64,000 nucleotides of DNA, from the NCBI GenBank assembly GCA_026125895.1, contig JAHCKG010000010.1:57501-121500 (forward strand). The letters run 5' to 3'. This DNA comes from Pseudolabrys sp. Its GTDB lineage: Bacteria > Pseudomonadota > Alphaproteobacteria > Rhizobiales > Xanthobacteraceae. Below are positions 53,177 through 61,581 of the stretch, in pieces; the stretch's first letter is position 1, and every line of letters starts with the position of its first letter. The notes beneath the pieces were generated by a model that was not told the DNA's origin, searched no databases, and worked only from the letters and a program-made list of their open reading frames with translations. A program made the position numbers and the translations under genes.

Positions 53177-53953
53177 ATGAGCATGCGATTGCCGTGGCCG
53201 GCGTGGTTACTCCTCGCCGCCGTTTTCAGCGTCATTATGGCTGCCGCCTGGCATTCCAGCGCGCGCGCGGCGCCGGTCCGCGTCGCCCTGGCCCCGGTCG
53301 ACGCCGCGCTCGAAGTCATCCCCGCGCCAGCGCCGGCGCCGTTCGGCCTGACGCAGCCGGCTCTCGCCGCCGCCCCGGCTCAGGTCATGACAACGAAATG
53401 GCAGGCGATGCAAGCCGTCATCGCCATCGAGAGTCGCGCCATCGCGGCGTGCCGTGAAACGCCGGCGTTGTGCTCGCCGGCGGCGGCACGCTTTACCGCC
53501 ATCCTCGATGCCGCTCGCGCCGAGACCGGCCGCGCCCGCATCGGCGCTATCAACCGCGCCATCAATCTCGCCATCCGCCCGCAGCGCGACAGCGCGCAGT
53601 TCGGCGCGACCGACATCTGGCAGTCGCCTTTGATGACCTTCGCCAACGGCGCCGGCGATTGCGAGGACTATGCCATCGCCAAATACGCCGCGCTGCGCGA
53701 GGCCGGCGTGAGCGCCGACGATCTCAAGCTCGTCATCGTTCATGATGCGCGCCTGGGTGAAGATCATGCCGTCACCGCCGCGCGTAGCGATGGCGAATGG
53801 CTCATCCTCGACAATCGCAAGATGCTTCTTCTCGCCGACAGCCAGATGCCTGACCTGAAGCCGCTGATCGCGCTCGGCGAAGAGGCGCCGCACCCCCAAC
53901 TCATCCGCGACGCAGGCCTTGCCACGCAGTTCATGGCAACCGCGATTGGCTGA
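53177..53953 (+). CDS. transglutaminase-like cysteine protease (BTLCP/LapG family)
   Basis: 258 residues. An N-terminal hydrophobic segment (about 8-27) targets it to the periplasm. The papain/transglutaminase-like triad is visible: Cys162 in GAGDCEDYAIAKYAAL, His197 in LGEDHAVTAA and Asp212 in WLILDNRK. LapG of Pseudomonas in this family cuts the LapA-type RTX adhesin to release cells from surfaces, under control of the c-di-GMP receptor LapD. Here a large T1SS-secreted protein is encoded nearby, but no LapD is in the window and the family has other members. I use the ATG at 53177 (GGGGAC upstream); GTG 6 nt earlier is possible. Confidence 0.88.
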   Translation: MSMRLPWPAWLLLAAVFSVIMAAAWHSSARAAPVRVALAPVDAALEVIPAPAPAPFGLTQPALAAAPAQVMTTKWQAMQAVIAIESRAIAACRETPALCSPAAARFTAILDAARAETGRARIGAINRAINLAIRPQRDSAQFGATDIWQSPLMTFANGAGDCEDYAIAKYAALREAGVSADDLKLVIVHDARLGEDHAVTAARSDGEWLILDNRKMLLLADSQMPDLKPLIALGEEAPHPQLIRDAGLATQFMATAIG

Positions 53954-53962
53954 TCGCGGCGC

Positions 53963-54235
53963 TCAGCGGCGCCACGGCTCCATGAAGGGCGGATATTGCG
54001 GAAAGGCGAGCGCCGAGGCACGGCGGAAGCCGTGCGCGCCCTTGGCGTAATCGCAATCCTTGCAAACCCGCCAGCGGCGCGTGATCACGCCCGGCTGGGA
54101 ATCGTAGACCGTGATCATGTCGGAGCCGCAATAGGCCTCGCCGCCGCCGGACCAGGAACCGCCAAGGTCGGCCGCCTGCGCCGCGCTGGCGGCGCTCAGG
54201 ATCACGGCAGCAATGAGGAACCTTCGACCGGACAT
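53963..54235 (-). CDS. small secreted hypothetical protein with a CxxC motif
   Basis: 90 residues. A signal peptide (MSGRRFLIAAVILSAASAAQA in outline, cleavage at AQA-AD) is followed by a mature part with GGSWSGGGEAYCGSDMI and RRWRVCKDCDYAKG, three Cys in all. It may bind a metal or form a disulfide. The family is unknown to me. Convergent with the protease gene, 9 nt apart. The start at 54235 gives the cleanest signal; an upstream ATG (54265) would add 10 residues. Confidence 0.68.
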   Translation of the reverse strand: MSGRRFLIAAVILSAASAAQAADLGGSWSGGGEAYCGSDMITVYDSQPGVITRRWRVCKDCDYAKGAHGFRRASALAFPQYPPFMEPWRR

Positions 54236-54335
54236 CCGTCCAGCGTAACGGCCCAGGGCAAACAACCGGTTAAGCCGCCGAGGCGGCGCCAGTCCGAAGC
54301 TTCGTCGGACCGCGCCGCCCCTTCAGGGTCAGCCC

Positions 54336-55730
54336 TCACAGCGTCGCCGCGATCTCCTCGACCGCGCCCTTGGCGGCCGCGACGATGATGTCGGCTTCCT
54401 CGCGCGTCAGGCAGAGCGGCGGCGCGAAGCCCATGATGTCGCCCTGCGGCATGGCGCGGGCGATGACGCCACGTTGCAGCAGCGCCGCGACGATGCGCGG
54501 GCCGACCTTGTCCTTCGCATCGAAGAACACCCGGTCGTTCCGGTCACGCACGAATTCGACGGCGGCGAGCAGGCCCTCGCCGCGCACGTCGCCGACGATC
54601 GGATTCTTGTCGAAAGCGTCGGCCAGCGCCTTGCGGAAGTAGCCGCCGACCTCGCCCGCGTTTTTAACGAGGTCGAGTTCGTCGATCAGCCCCAGATTGG
54701 CGACGCCGGCGGCGGCGCAAAGCGGATGCGACGAATAGGTCCAGCCGTGGCCGATGGCGCCGAATTCGTCGGAGCCCTTCTCCAGGATGCGCCACACCTT
54801 TTCCGAGACGATGACGCCGGACAGCGGCGCATAGGCCGAGGTGAGACCCTTGGCGATGGTGATGAGGTCAGGCTCGATGCCGTAGTGATCGGAGCCGAAC
54901 ATGGAGCCGAGGCGGCCGAAGCCGGTGATCACTTCGTCGGCGATCAGCAGGATGTCGTACTTCCGCAGCACCGCCTGGATCTTCGGCCAGTAGCCGGCCG
55001 GCGGCGGCACGATGCCGCCGGTGCCGAGCACCGGCTCGCCGATGAAGGCGGCGATGGTGTCCGGCCCTTCGGCGAGAACCATCTCCTCGAGCTTGTCGGC
55101 GCAGAACTGCGAGAACTGCTCCTCAGTCTGCGAGCGGTCGGCGCGGCGGAAGTAATACGGCGCTTCGGTGTGCAGCACCGGCGCCTTCGGCAGATCGAAC
55201 AGGTCGTGGAAGGCAGCGAGGCCGGTCAGGCTGCCGGTCATGACCCCGGACCCGTGGTAGCCGCGCCAGCGCGAGATGATCTTCTTCTTCTGCGGGCGCC
55301 CCAGCACGTTGTTGACGTACCAGACCAGCTTGATGTTGGTTTCATTGGCGTCGGAGCCGGACAGGCCGAAGAAGACGCGGCTCATTCCCTTAGGCGCGCG
55401 GTCGATGATCATCTTGGCGAGGCGGATCGACGGCTCGCTGCCATGGCCGACATAGGCGTGATAGTACGGCAGTTGCGCCGCCTGCGCCGCGATGGCGTCC
55501 GTGATCTCGCGGCGGCCATAGCCGACATTGACGCAATACAGGCCAGCGAAGGCATCGAGGCTGCGCTTGCCGTCGCGATCGACGATGTGAACGCCCTCAC
55601 CGCCGGCGATGATGCGGTTCGGCGTCTCGCCGCGCGCGTGCTGGGCCATATGCGTGGACGGGTGGAAGAAGTGGTCGCGGTCCCACGCCGTCAGTTCATT
55701 GCCGGAGGCCTGCGGGGTCTTGTTCAGCAT
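54336..55730 (-). CDS. doeD: diaminobutyrate-type class III aminotransferase of ectoine catabolism
   Basis: 464 residues, PLP-dependent class III. It shows GRREITDAIAAQAAQLPYYH, FGLSGSDANETNIKLV, RWRGYHGSGVMTGSLTG, DEVITGFGRLG and the PLP lysine in TIAKGLTSAYAPLSG. By its place at the end of the ehu/eut operon it should convert L-2,4-diaminobutyrate to L-aspartate-beta-semialdehyde (DoeD, called Atf in Ruegeria). A general omega-aminotransferase (beta-alanine, GABA) is the alternative. The ATG at 55730 is used; the frame extends 6 codons upstream. 30 nt separate it from doeC. Confidence 0.88.
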   Translation of the reverse strand: MLNKTPQASGNELTAWDRDHFFHPSTHMAQHARGETPNRIIAGGEGVHIVDRDGKRSLDAFAGLYCVNVGYGRREITDAIAAQAAQLPYYHAYVGHGSEPSIRLAKMIIDRAPKGMSRVFFGLSGSDANETNIKLVWYVNNVLGRPQKKKIISRWRGYHGSGVMTGSLTGLAAFHDLFDLPKAPVLHTEAPYYFRRADRSQTEEQFSQFCADKLEEMVLAEGPDTIAAFIGEPVLGTGGIVPPPAGYWPKIQAVLRKYDILLIADEVITGFGRLGSMFGSDHYGIEPDLITIAKGLTSAYAPLSGVIVSEKVWRILEKGSDEFGAIGHGWTYSSHPLCAAAGVANLGLIDELDLVKNAGEVGGYFRKALADAFDKNPIVGDVRGEGLLAAVEFVRDRNDRVFFDAKDKVGPRIVAALLQRGVIARAMPQGDIMGFAPPLCLTREEADIIVAAAKGAVEEIAATL

Positions 55731-55760
55731 CGGAGCGGATCCTTTCAACGCTAGCGAAAA

Positions 55761-57287
55761 TCAGTTGAGATCGAGGCAGACGCATTTGAGATCGGTGAAA
55801 GCCTCGAGGCCGTGGCGCGAGCCTTCGCGGCCGAGGCCGGACTGCTTCATGCCGCCGAACGGCGTCGGCGCGCCGGTCATCTTGACGCGGTTGACCGCGA
55901 CCATGCCGTAGTCCAGCGCGCGGCTCAGGCGTAGTGCGCGGCCGCTGTCCCTGGTCACGACATAGGCGATCAGGCCGTATTCGGTATCGTTGGCGCGCCG
56001 CACGACTTCGTCTTCGGTGTCGAACACCGTGACGGCGGCGACCGGCGCGAAGCTCTCCTCGTGCATGATCGCGGCGTCGTCGGGCACGTCGGCGAGCAGC
56101 GTCGGCATCACGAACAGCGGACCGGGCGCGGCGTCGGCGCCGGCGAGGCGGCGTGCGCCCTTGCGCAGCGCGTTGTCGATCTGCGCCTTTGCCTTGGCGA
56201 CGGCGCGTTCATGCATCAGCGGGCCGATCGCCGTGTCGGGATCAAGGCCCGGCCCGACCGTGAGCGCGGCGATGCGCGCGGCATAGCGTCGGCAGAACTC
56301 GGGATAGAGCGCGCGCTGGACATAGATGCGGTTGGCGGCAAGGCAATCCTGCCCCGATGTGGCGAACTTGGCGTCCATGGCGATGCTGACAGCGCGCTCG
56401 ATGTCCGCGTCCTCGAATACGATCAGCGGCGCATGGCCGCCGAGCTCCATCACCAGGCGTTTTACGGTGGCGCCGCTGCGCGTCGCGATCTGGCGGCCGA
56501 TCTCGGTCGAGCCGGTGAAGCTGACGATGCGCACGCGCGGATCGCTACACAGCACTTCGGCGATCGGCGGCGCTTCGCCAGTGACGACGTTGAACACGCC
56601 GGCCGGCAGCCCGGCGCGCGCCGCGAGTTCAGCCAGCGCCAGCGCCGACAGCGGCGTGTAGGACGAGGGATGCGCGACCACGGTGCAGCCGGCGGCGAGC
56701 GCGGCGGCGGCCTTGCGCGTCAGCATCGCGGCCGGGAAATTCCAGGGCGTCAGCAGCGCCGCGACGCCGAGCGGCTCGCGCACCGTCAGCATCTGCGCAC
56801 CGCCGAGATGACTCGCCGTCGTCTCGGCGCCGAGGCGTTTGCCCTCTTCGGCGAACCACTCGACGAAGGAAGCGGCGTAGTCGATCTCGCCGCGCGCTTC
56901 GTCGAGCGGCTTGCCCTGCTCCAGCGTCATGATCAGCGCCAGATCCTCACGGGCCTCGACGATGAGGCCGTACCAGGCCTTGAGACGGGCGGCGCGCTCC
57001 TGCGGCAGCAGCGCCTTCCAGGCCGGAAATGCGCGGGCGGCGGCGGCGATCGCGGCGCGCGTCTCCGCGGCGCCGAGTGAGGCGACCCGCGCCAGATCGA
57101 GCCCGGTCGCCGGATCGCGCACCGTGAAGTCGGCGGCCGAGGGCGCGGCGGTCCAGCGGCCGTCGATGAAGCCTAGATCGCGCAGCAGGCGCGGATCGGC
57201 GAGACGGCCGAGCGCCGGATGCGCGCGTTCGTGCCGCGCCAGGCGGTCCGTGTGGGCAAGAGAATGCGCCTGCGCGAGCGATGTCAT
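55761..57287 (-). CDS. doeC: NAD(P)-dependent aspartate-semialdehyde/succinate-semialdehyde dehydrogenase of ectoine catabolism
   Basis: 508-residue aldehyde dehydrogenase. Visible motifs are PWNFPAAMLTRKAAAALAAGCT, FTGSTEIGRQI, the Glu-containing VMELGGHAPLIVFEDAD, the catalytic Cys in SGQDCLAANR and the C-terminal FGGMKQSGLGREG. It resembles GabD. In this operon it should oxidise aspartate-semialdehyde to aspartate (DoeC, called Ssd in Ruegeria). The N-terminus has about 30 extra residues (ALGRLADPRLLRDLGF). 134 nt separate it from ehuA and contain a short palindrome. Confidence 0.88.
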   Translation of the reverse strand: MTSLAQAHSLAHTDRLARHERAHPALGRLADPRLLRDLGFIDGRWTAAPSAADFTVRDPATGLDLARVASLGAAETRAAIAAAARAFPAWKALLPQERAARLKAWYGLIVEAREDLALIMTLEQGKPLDEARGEIDYAASFVEWFAEEGKRLGAETTASHLGGAQMLTVREPLGVAALLTPWNFPAAMLTRKAAAALAAGCTVVAHPSSYTPLSALALAELAARAGLPAGVFNVVTGEAPPIAEVLCSDPRVRIVSFTGSTEIGRQIATRSGATVKRLVMELGGHAPLIVFEDADIERAVSIAMDAKFATSGQDCLAANRIYVQRALYPEFCRRYAARIAALTVGPGLDPDTAIGPLMHERAVAKAKAQIDNALRKGARRLAGADAAPGPLFVMPTLLADVPDDAAIMHEESFAPVAAVTVFDTEDEVVRRANDTEYGLIAYVVTRDSGRALRLSRALDYGMVAVNRVKMTGAPTPFGGMKQSGLGREGSRHGLEAFTDLKCVCLDLN

Positions 57288-57296
57288 GGCCGATAT

Positions 57297-57317
57297 CCCG
57301 AATTGAAGAATTTCGGG
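57297..57317. repeat. short near-perfect palindrome upstream of doeC
   Basis: CCCGAATT-GAAG-AATTTCGGG is an inverted repeat with one bulged base. It is about 10 bases before the doeC start on the minus strand, so it could be an operator or an RNA hairpin affecting doeC translation. Confidence 0.45.
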
Positions 57318-57421
57318 TGCACTATGAGGGACATCCGCCTGAGAACCTGTCTGTTCTCGGGCGGCTCCGCCGAATGTTTATCGTTTCTGCGACGGCGAAA
57401 CCGAGAGATTGTCGGTGGCGC

Positions 57422-58186
57422 TCAGCCGAGCACTGATGCGAGGAACTCGCGCGTGCGCGGCTGCTCGGGCGACGAGAAAATCCGCTCCGGCTCGCCCTGC
57501 TCGACGATCTGGCCCTTGTCGAAGAAGCAGACGCGGTCGGAGACTTCGCGGGCAAAGCGCATCTCGTGCGTCACCAGCAGCATGGTCAGGTCGTGCTCGT
57601 GCGCCAGATCGCGGATGACGCCGAGCACTTCGCCGACGAGCTGCGGATCGAGCGCCGACGTCGGCTCGTCGAACAGCAGAACGCGCGGCCGCATCGCCAG
57701 CGCCCGCGCGATGGCGACGCGCTGCTGCTGGCCGCCGGAGAGCTGCGAGGGGTAGTGATCCTTCTTGTCGGCGAGCCCCACCATCTTCAGGAGATCGACG
57801 CCGCGGCACTCCGCCTCGGTCCGCGCCAGGCCGAGGACGCGCACCGGCGCCTCGATCACATTGCGCAGCACGGTCATGTGCGGGAACAGGTTGAAGCTCT
57901 GGAACACCATGCCGACATGCGTGCGTATCTGGCGCAGATGTTTCTCGCGCGCCTTGAACGGCCCGTGGCCGCCCTCCTCGTGATAGGGCATGCCGGCGAG
58001 CGTCAGCGTGCCTTCCTGGAACGGCTCCAGCGTCATGAGAATGCGCAGCACGGTCGATTTGCCCGAGCCGGACGGTCCGATCAGCGTCACCTTCTCGCCC
58101 TGCTGCACCTCAAAATCGAAGTTCCGCAGCACGGTGAGCGCGCCGAACCGTTTGGTCACGTTGCTGAAGCGAATGATCGGGTTCAT
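57422..58186 (-). CDS. ehuA: ectoine/hydroxyectoine ABC transporter ATP-binding protein
   Basis: 254-residue ABC ATPase of the polar amino acid class. Walker A is GPSGSGKST, the Q-loop [10 protein letters not shown], signature [14 protein letters not shown], Walker [12 protein letters not shown] and the switch His VTHEM. The start [15 protein letters not shown] at 58186 overlaps the ehuD stop by 4 nt. It powers uptake through EhuC/EhuD. Assignment to ectoine uptake rests on its place within the eut/doe operon. Confidence 0.9.
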   Translation of the reverse strand: MNPIIRFSNVTKRFGALTVLRNFDFEVQQGEKVTLIGPSGSGKSTVLRILMTLEPFQEGTLTLAGMPYHEEGGHGPFKAREKHLRQIRTHVGMVFQSFNLFPHMTVLRNVIEAPVRVLGLARTEAECRGVDLLKMVGLADKKDHYPSQLSGGQQQRVAIARALAMRPRVLLFDEPTSALDPQLVGEVLGVIRDLAHEHDLTMLLVTHEMRFAREVSDRVCFFDKGQIVEQGEPERIFSSPEQPRTREFLASVLG

Positions 58187-58875
58187 CGCAATGCAATCCC
58201 TCTCTTCGGCAGAACACGCTCGATGACATGGATCAGCGCCGAGCAGCCAATCGTCAGGATGAGGAAGATCAGGCCGACCAGCGACAGCGGCACCAGATAT
58301 TCGAACGTGCGGTCGCCGATCAGGTTGGCGAGGTTGAGCATATCGACAACCGTGATCACCGACAGCACCGGTGTGTCCTTCAGCATCGACACCAGGTAGT
58401 TGCCGAGCGCCGGCACAATGCGCGGGATCGCCTGCGGGATGACGACGTCGCGGTAGGTCCGCGCGCGCGACAGGTTGAGCGCGGTGGCGGCTTCCCACTG
58501 GCCGCGGCCGATGGCGTCGAGCCCGGCGCGGAAGACCTCCGAGGTGTAGGCGGAATACTGCAAGCCCAGCGCCAGCGCCCCGGTCAGGAAGGCTGGAAGC
58601 ACGATGCCGAAATCGGGCAGCACGTAGAACAGGAAGAACAACTGGATCAGCAGCGGCGTGTCGCGCAGGAATTCGACGATCAGGCCGACCGGCCAGGTGA
58701 TCAGCCGGCTGTTGGCACGGCGCAGAAGCGCAAAGAGAAGGCCCACCACCATGGCGATGGCGAAGCCGCACACCGTCGCCTCGAGCGTGACGATGAGGCC
58801 GATGCCGAGGATCGGCAGGATGGAGATGGCATAGGCCAGCGGGCTCGAAGTGTCCCAGGCGAAGCCGTACATCAT
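58183..58875 (-). CDS. ehuD: ectoine/hydroxyectoine ABC transporter permease
   Basis: 230-residue His/Glu/Gln/Arg/opine-type permease with five or so transmembrane helices. The EAA loop is [34 protein letters not shown]. The start MMYGFAWD at 58875 overlaps the ehuC stop by 4 nt. The ATG at 58872 is equally possible. It forms a heterodimer with EhuC. Confidence 0.9.
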   Translation of the reverse strand: MMYGFAWDTSSPLAYAISILPILGIGLIVTLEATVCGFAIAMVVGLLFALLRRANSRLITWPVGLIVEFLRDTPLLIQLFFLFYVLPDFGIVLPAFLTGALALGLQYSAYTSEVFRAGLDAIGRGQWEAATALNLSRARTYRDVVIPQAIPRIVPALGNYLVSMLKDTPVLSVITVVDMLNLANLIGDRTFEYLVPLSLVGLIFLILTIGCSALIHVIERVLPKRGIALR

Positions 58876-59537
58876 GACGCCGCTCCTTTCGGGAACGCGG
58901 CGCCGCGGCGCAGCTTCTTTTCCAGCCAACGCATCAAGGCCGCGATGACCAGCGCCATGGCAAAATAGAGGAGCAGGGTCAGCGTATAAATCGGCACGCT
59001 CTGCAGCGTGAGATTGCGCAGCGACTGCGCCTGAAAGCTGAGATCGGCGATGGAGATGAAGGACACCAGCGCGGTGTCTTTCAGATTCTGGATCGCCAGG
59101 TTGCCGAAGGACGGCATCATCTCGATGACGGCCTGCGGCAGCACGATGTGCATCAGCGTGTGGGCGCGGTTGAAGTTGAGCGCCTTGGCGGCCTCGCGCT
59201 GCTGCTCCGACACCGACACCAGCGCGCCGCGCACCACCTCCGCGCCATAGGCGCCGATGTTCAGGGCGAGGCCCACGATGCCGGTGGCAATCGGATCGAA
59301 CGAGATGCCGACCAGCGGCAGCGCGTAATAGAGCCAGAACAATTGCACCAGCAGCGAGGTGCCGCGGAAGATCTCGATATAGATAAGTGCGATGGCCGAC
59401 AGAAGCCGGCCGCCGGCAACCCGGGCGATGCCGGCCGCGAAGGCGAAGACGGCGCCGAGCAGCGTCGAGGCGATCGCGATAATCGCGGTCACCTCGGCGC
59501 CCTTGATCAGGTTCGGCAGAAGTTGCGTCCAGGTCAT
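58872..59537 (-). CDS. ehuC: ectoine/hydroxyectoine ABC transporter permease
   Basis: 221 residues, polar amino acid permease family. The EAA loop reads [34 protein letters not shown]. Transmembrane helices include the N-terminal [21 protein letters not shown]. It starts 69 nt after ehuB, and a strong hairpin lies in that gap. It overlaps ehuD by 4 nt. Confidence 0.9.
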   Translation of the reverse strand: MTWTQLLPNLIKGAEVTAIIAIASTLLGAVFAFAAGIARVAGGRLLSAIALIYIEIFRGTSLLVQLFWLYYALPLVGISFDPIATGIVGLALNIGAYGAEVVRGALVSVSEQQREAAKALNFNRAHTLMHIVLPQAVIEMMPSFGNLAIQNLKDTALVSFISIADLSFQAQSLRNLTLQSVPIYTLTLLLYFAMALVIAALMRWLEKKLRRGAAFPKGAAS

Positions 59538-59565
59538 CGGCGCCCCTGTCGATCGACGAGGAAAA

Positions 59566-59597
59566 CGGCGCCGGCGGGAATGGTTCCGCCGGCGCCG
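59566..59597 (-). terminator. strong intercistronic hairpin between ehuB and ehuC
   Basis: Read on the minus strand, CGGCGCCGGCGGAA pairs with TTCCCGCCGGCGCCG around a 3-base loop, with one bulged base, followed by TTTTCC. It lies 10 nt after the ehuB stop. Such hairpins after a substrate-binding protein gene often cause partial termination or protect the upstream mRNA, giving more binding protein than permease. Strength of the stem is clear; the T run is short. Confidence 0.65.
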
Positions 59598-59606
59598 GTC
59601 GTTGGC

Positions 59607-60458
59607 TTATTTGCCCGCGCAGAGATCCTTCATGTTCTGCTTGCGCGCCGCCTCGACGCTCTCCTGGCTCAGGCCATGCGAGGTCAGGATCTTGGCGTAT
59701 TCGTCGGTCTTCTTGAACTCGATCAGCGCCTTGTTGAAGGCATCGTAGAGTTCCTTGTCTTCGGGGCGGAAGTCGAAGCCGCCATAGCTGCGCACCGACT
59801 TGCCCTTGATCACCGGATCGCTGAAGGGCTTGGCCTGCTCGACACCCTTTTGCCCCTCCGCCAGCTTGGCGACGGTGAGCTCGGTCGCCGCATAAGCGTC
59901 GGCACGGCCGGTCTGGATGGTCGACGGCGCATCGGCATTGGCCTGAATCATGACCAACTGCGAATCCGGGATGCCGACGCCATGCGCGAAGTCGAGTTGG
60001 TCGGCGCCGCTGACGATCGCCATCTTCAGTGACTTGTCCTTCTTGATGTCCTCGAAGCTGTGCAGCTTCTTCGGATTGCCGGCCTTGACCAGGAAGCCCT
60101 CGCCATAGCTTGAGTTCGGCTCGGTGAAGGTCACCTGCTTGCAGCGGTCCGGCAGGATGTTCATCTCGGCGGCGACGAAGTCGTAGCGCTTGGCCTTGAG
60201 GCCGGGGATCAGCGAGCCGAACGGCGTCACCGTCCAGTCGATCTCCTTGACGCCGAGCTTGTTCAGCACCGCGATGGCTACCTCCGGACCGATACCCTTG
60301 GCCTTGCCGTCGGCATCCATATAGCCATAGGGCACTTCATTGGCGGTGGCGGCGCGGATGTAACCTTGCGACTGAATGTCCTTCAGCGTCGTGGCATTGG
60401 CGGTTCCGATACTCGCGATCGCAATGGCGAGGATGCTGCAAGCTCCGATCAAACGCAT
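59607..60458 (-). CDS. ehuB: ectoine/hydroxyectoine ABC transporter substrate-binding protein
   Basis: 283-residue periplasmic binding protein, SBP family 3. The signal peptide is residues 1-22 (MRLIGACSILAIAIASIGTANA in outline). The mature part has TLKDIQSQGYIRAATANEVPYGYMDADGKAKGIGPEV, with the aromatic residues (Tyr/Phe) that in EhuB form the cage around the ectoine ring, and DFVAAEMNILPDRCKQV. I use the second ATG (60458) because AGGAG lies 7 nt before it; the first ATG (60464) is only 1 nt from it. It delivers ectoines to EhuC/EhuD. Confidence 0.92.
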   Translation of the reverse strand: MRLIGACSILAIAIASIGTANATTLKDIQSQGYIRAATANEVPYGYMDADGKAKGIGPEVAIAVLNKLGVKEIDWTVTPFGSLIPGLKAKRYDFVAAEMNILPDRCKQVTFTEPNSSYGEGFLVKAGNPKKLHSFEDIKKDKSLKMAIVSGADQLDFAHGVGIPDSQLVMIQANADAPSTIQTGRADAYAATELTVAKLAEGQKGVEQAKPFSDPVIKGKSVRSYGGFDFRPEDKELYDAFNKALIEFKKTDEYAKILTSHGLSQESVEAARKQNMKDLCAGK

Positions 60459-60552
60459 CGTCATGCTCCTTTGTTCAAAATACAGTCGCCCGTTGTTTCC
60501 CTCTTGGCGCCCCGGCCGGAACGAGCGCAGCTGCGGCCGGACGCCGTCGCTT

Positions 60553-61581
60553 CTAGGTTCCGACGGTCGCAATCACCGCCAGACAATCTCCGGTCTTGAT
60601 CAGGCCGGGGAAATGACGCGCCGCGACGATGCCGTCGACGGCCGCGCGATATTCGAACGGCGCGCCGCCGGTGCGCTTGATCGGATTGATCAGCGCGACG
60701 ACATCGCCCTTGCGCACCGGGTCGCCGAGATCCTTGAGCTGCTCGACCAGCCCGTCCTCGAAGGCAAAGCCGAAGCATTCGTCGGACGGCATATCGAGCC
60801 ACTGCGTCGGCCGGCTTTCGATCTCGCCTTTGCAGATCCCGGCATGCCGCAACACATTGCGGACGCCGCGCTTGGCAATTGAGATGCTGCGCGCCGTGGC
60901 GGTGCCGCCGCCGGCAAGCTCGGTGGTCATGAACACCTTGCCCATGCTCTCGGCGACCGTATCGAGCATGCCGACCGGATCGATCTCGCGCATGCGCATC
61001 GAATAGGGCGCGCTGAAGGCGGCGACGGCGGCAAAGCAGGCGTCCTCCTGCTTCTTGTCGTCGAGCGCATGCGCCGCGGCATAAGGCAGGAACTCCAGCG
61101 TGCGGCCGCCGGAATGGAAATCAAGCACGATGTCGGCGCGCGGCAGGAGATAACGCGTGACGTAATCGGCGATCTTCTCGGTGAAGGTGCCGTCGGCGCG
61201 TCCGGGGAAACTGCGGTTGAGATTGCCGCGGTCGATCGGCGACGTGCGCGTGCCGACGGCGAGCGCCGGGTAGTTCAGCGCCGGAATGATGATGACGCGG
61301 CCACTGACGTCCTCGGCGCGCAGGTTGCGGGCCAGATCGTAGAGCGCGATCGGGCCTTCATATTCGTCGCCATGATTGCCGCCGATGAGCAGCGCGGTGG
61401 GCCCTTCACCGCGGCGGATGACCGCGATCGGGATCATCACCGAGCCCCAGGCGCTGTCGTCGCGGCTGTAGGGCAGCCGCAGGAAACCGTGCTGCACGCC
61501 GTCGGCGGCAAAATCGATGGTCGCCTTGATCGGCGATGGCGGCGTCGGCAGATCGGGCGTGGCTGGGATGGTCATGGTCAT
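60553..61581 (-). CDS. doeB: N-acetyl-L-2,4-diaminobutyrate deacetylase
   Basis: 342-residue zinc deacetylase of the AstE/AspA (succinylglutamate desuccinylase) superfamily, also named EutE. The metal site is GGNHGDEYEGP (His and Glu) plus the later LDFHSGGRTLEF His. RGNLNRSFPG holds the substrate Arg. It removes acetate from N-alpha-acetyl-L-2,4-diaminobutyrate, the product of ectoine hydrolase, leaving diaminobutyrate for DoeD. It overlaps doeA by 4 nt. A longer open frame upstream lies inside doeA and is rejected. Confidence 0.93.
   Translation of the reverse strand: MTMTIPATPDLPTPPSPIKATIDFAADGVQHGFLRLPYSRDDSAWGSVMIPIAVIRRGEGPTALLIGGNHGDEYEGPIALYDLARNLRAEDVSGRVIIIPALNYPALAVGTRTSPIDRGNLNRSFPGRADGTFTEKIADYVTRYLLPRADIVLDFHSGGRTLEFLPYAAAHALDDKKQEDACFAAVAAFSAPYSMRMREIDPVGMLDTVAESMGKVFMTTELAGGGTATARSISIAKRGVRNVLRHAGICKGEIESRPTQWLDMPSDECFGFAFEDGLVEQLKDLGDPVRKGDVVALINPIKRTGGAPFEYRAAVDGIVAARHFPGLIKTGDCLAVIATVGT

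Noticed and set aside
57422-58771. Longer EhuA starting at 58771
   Set aside because: The extension is an alternate frame of ehuD; the ATPase begins at [10 protein letters not shown].
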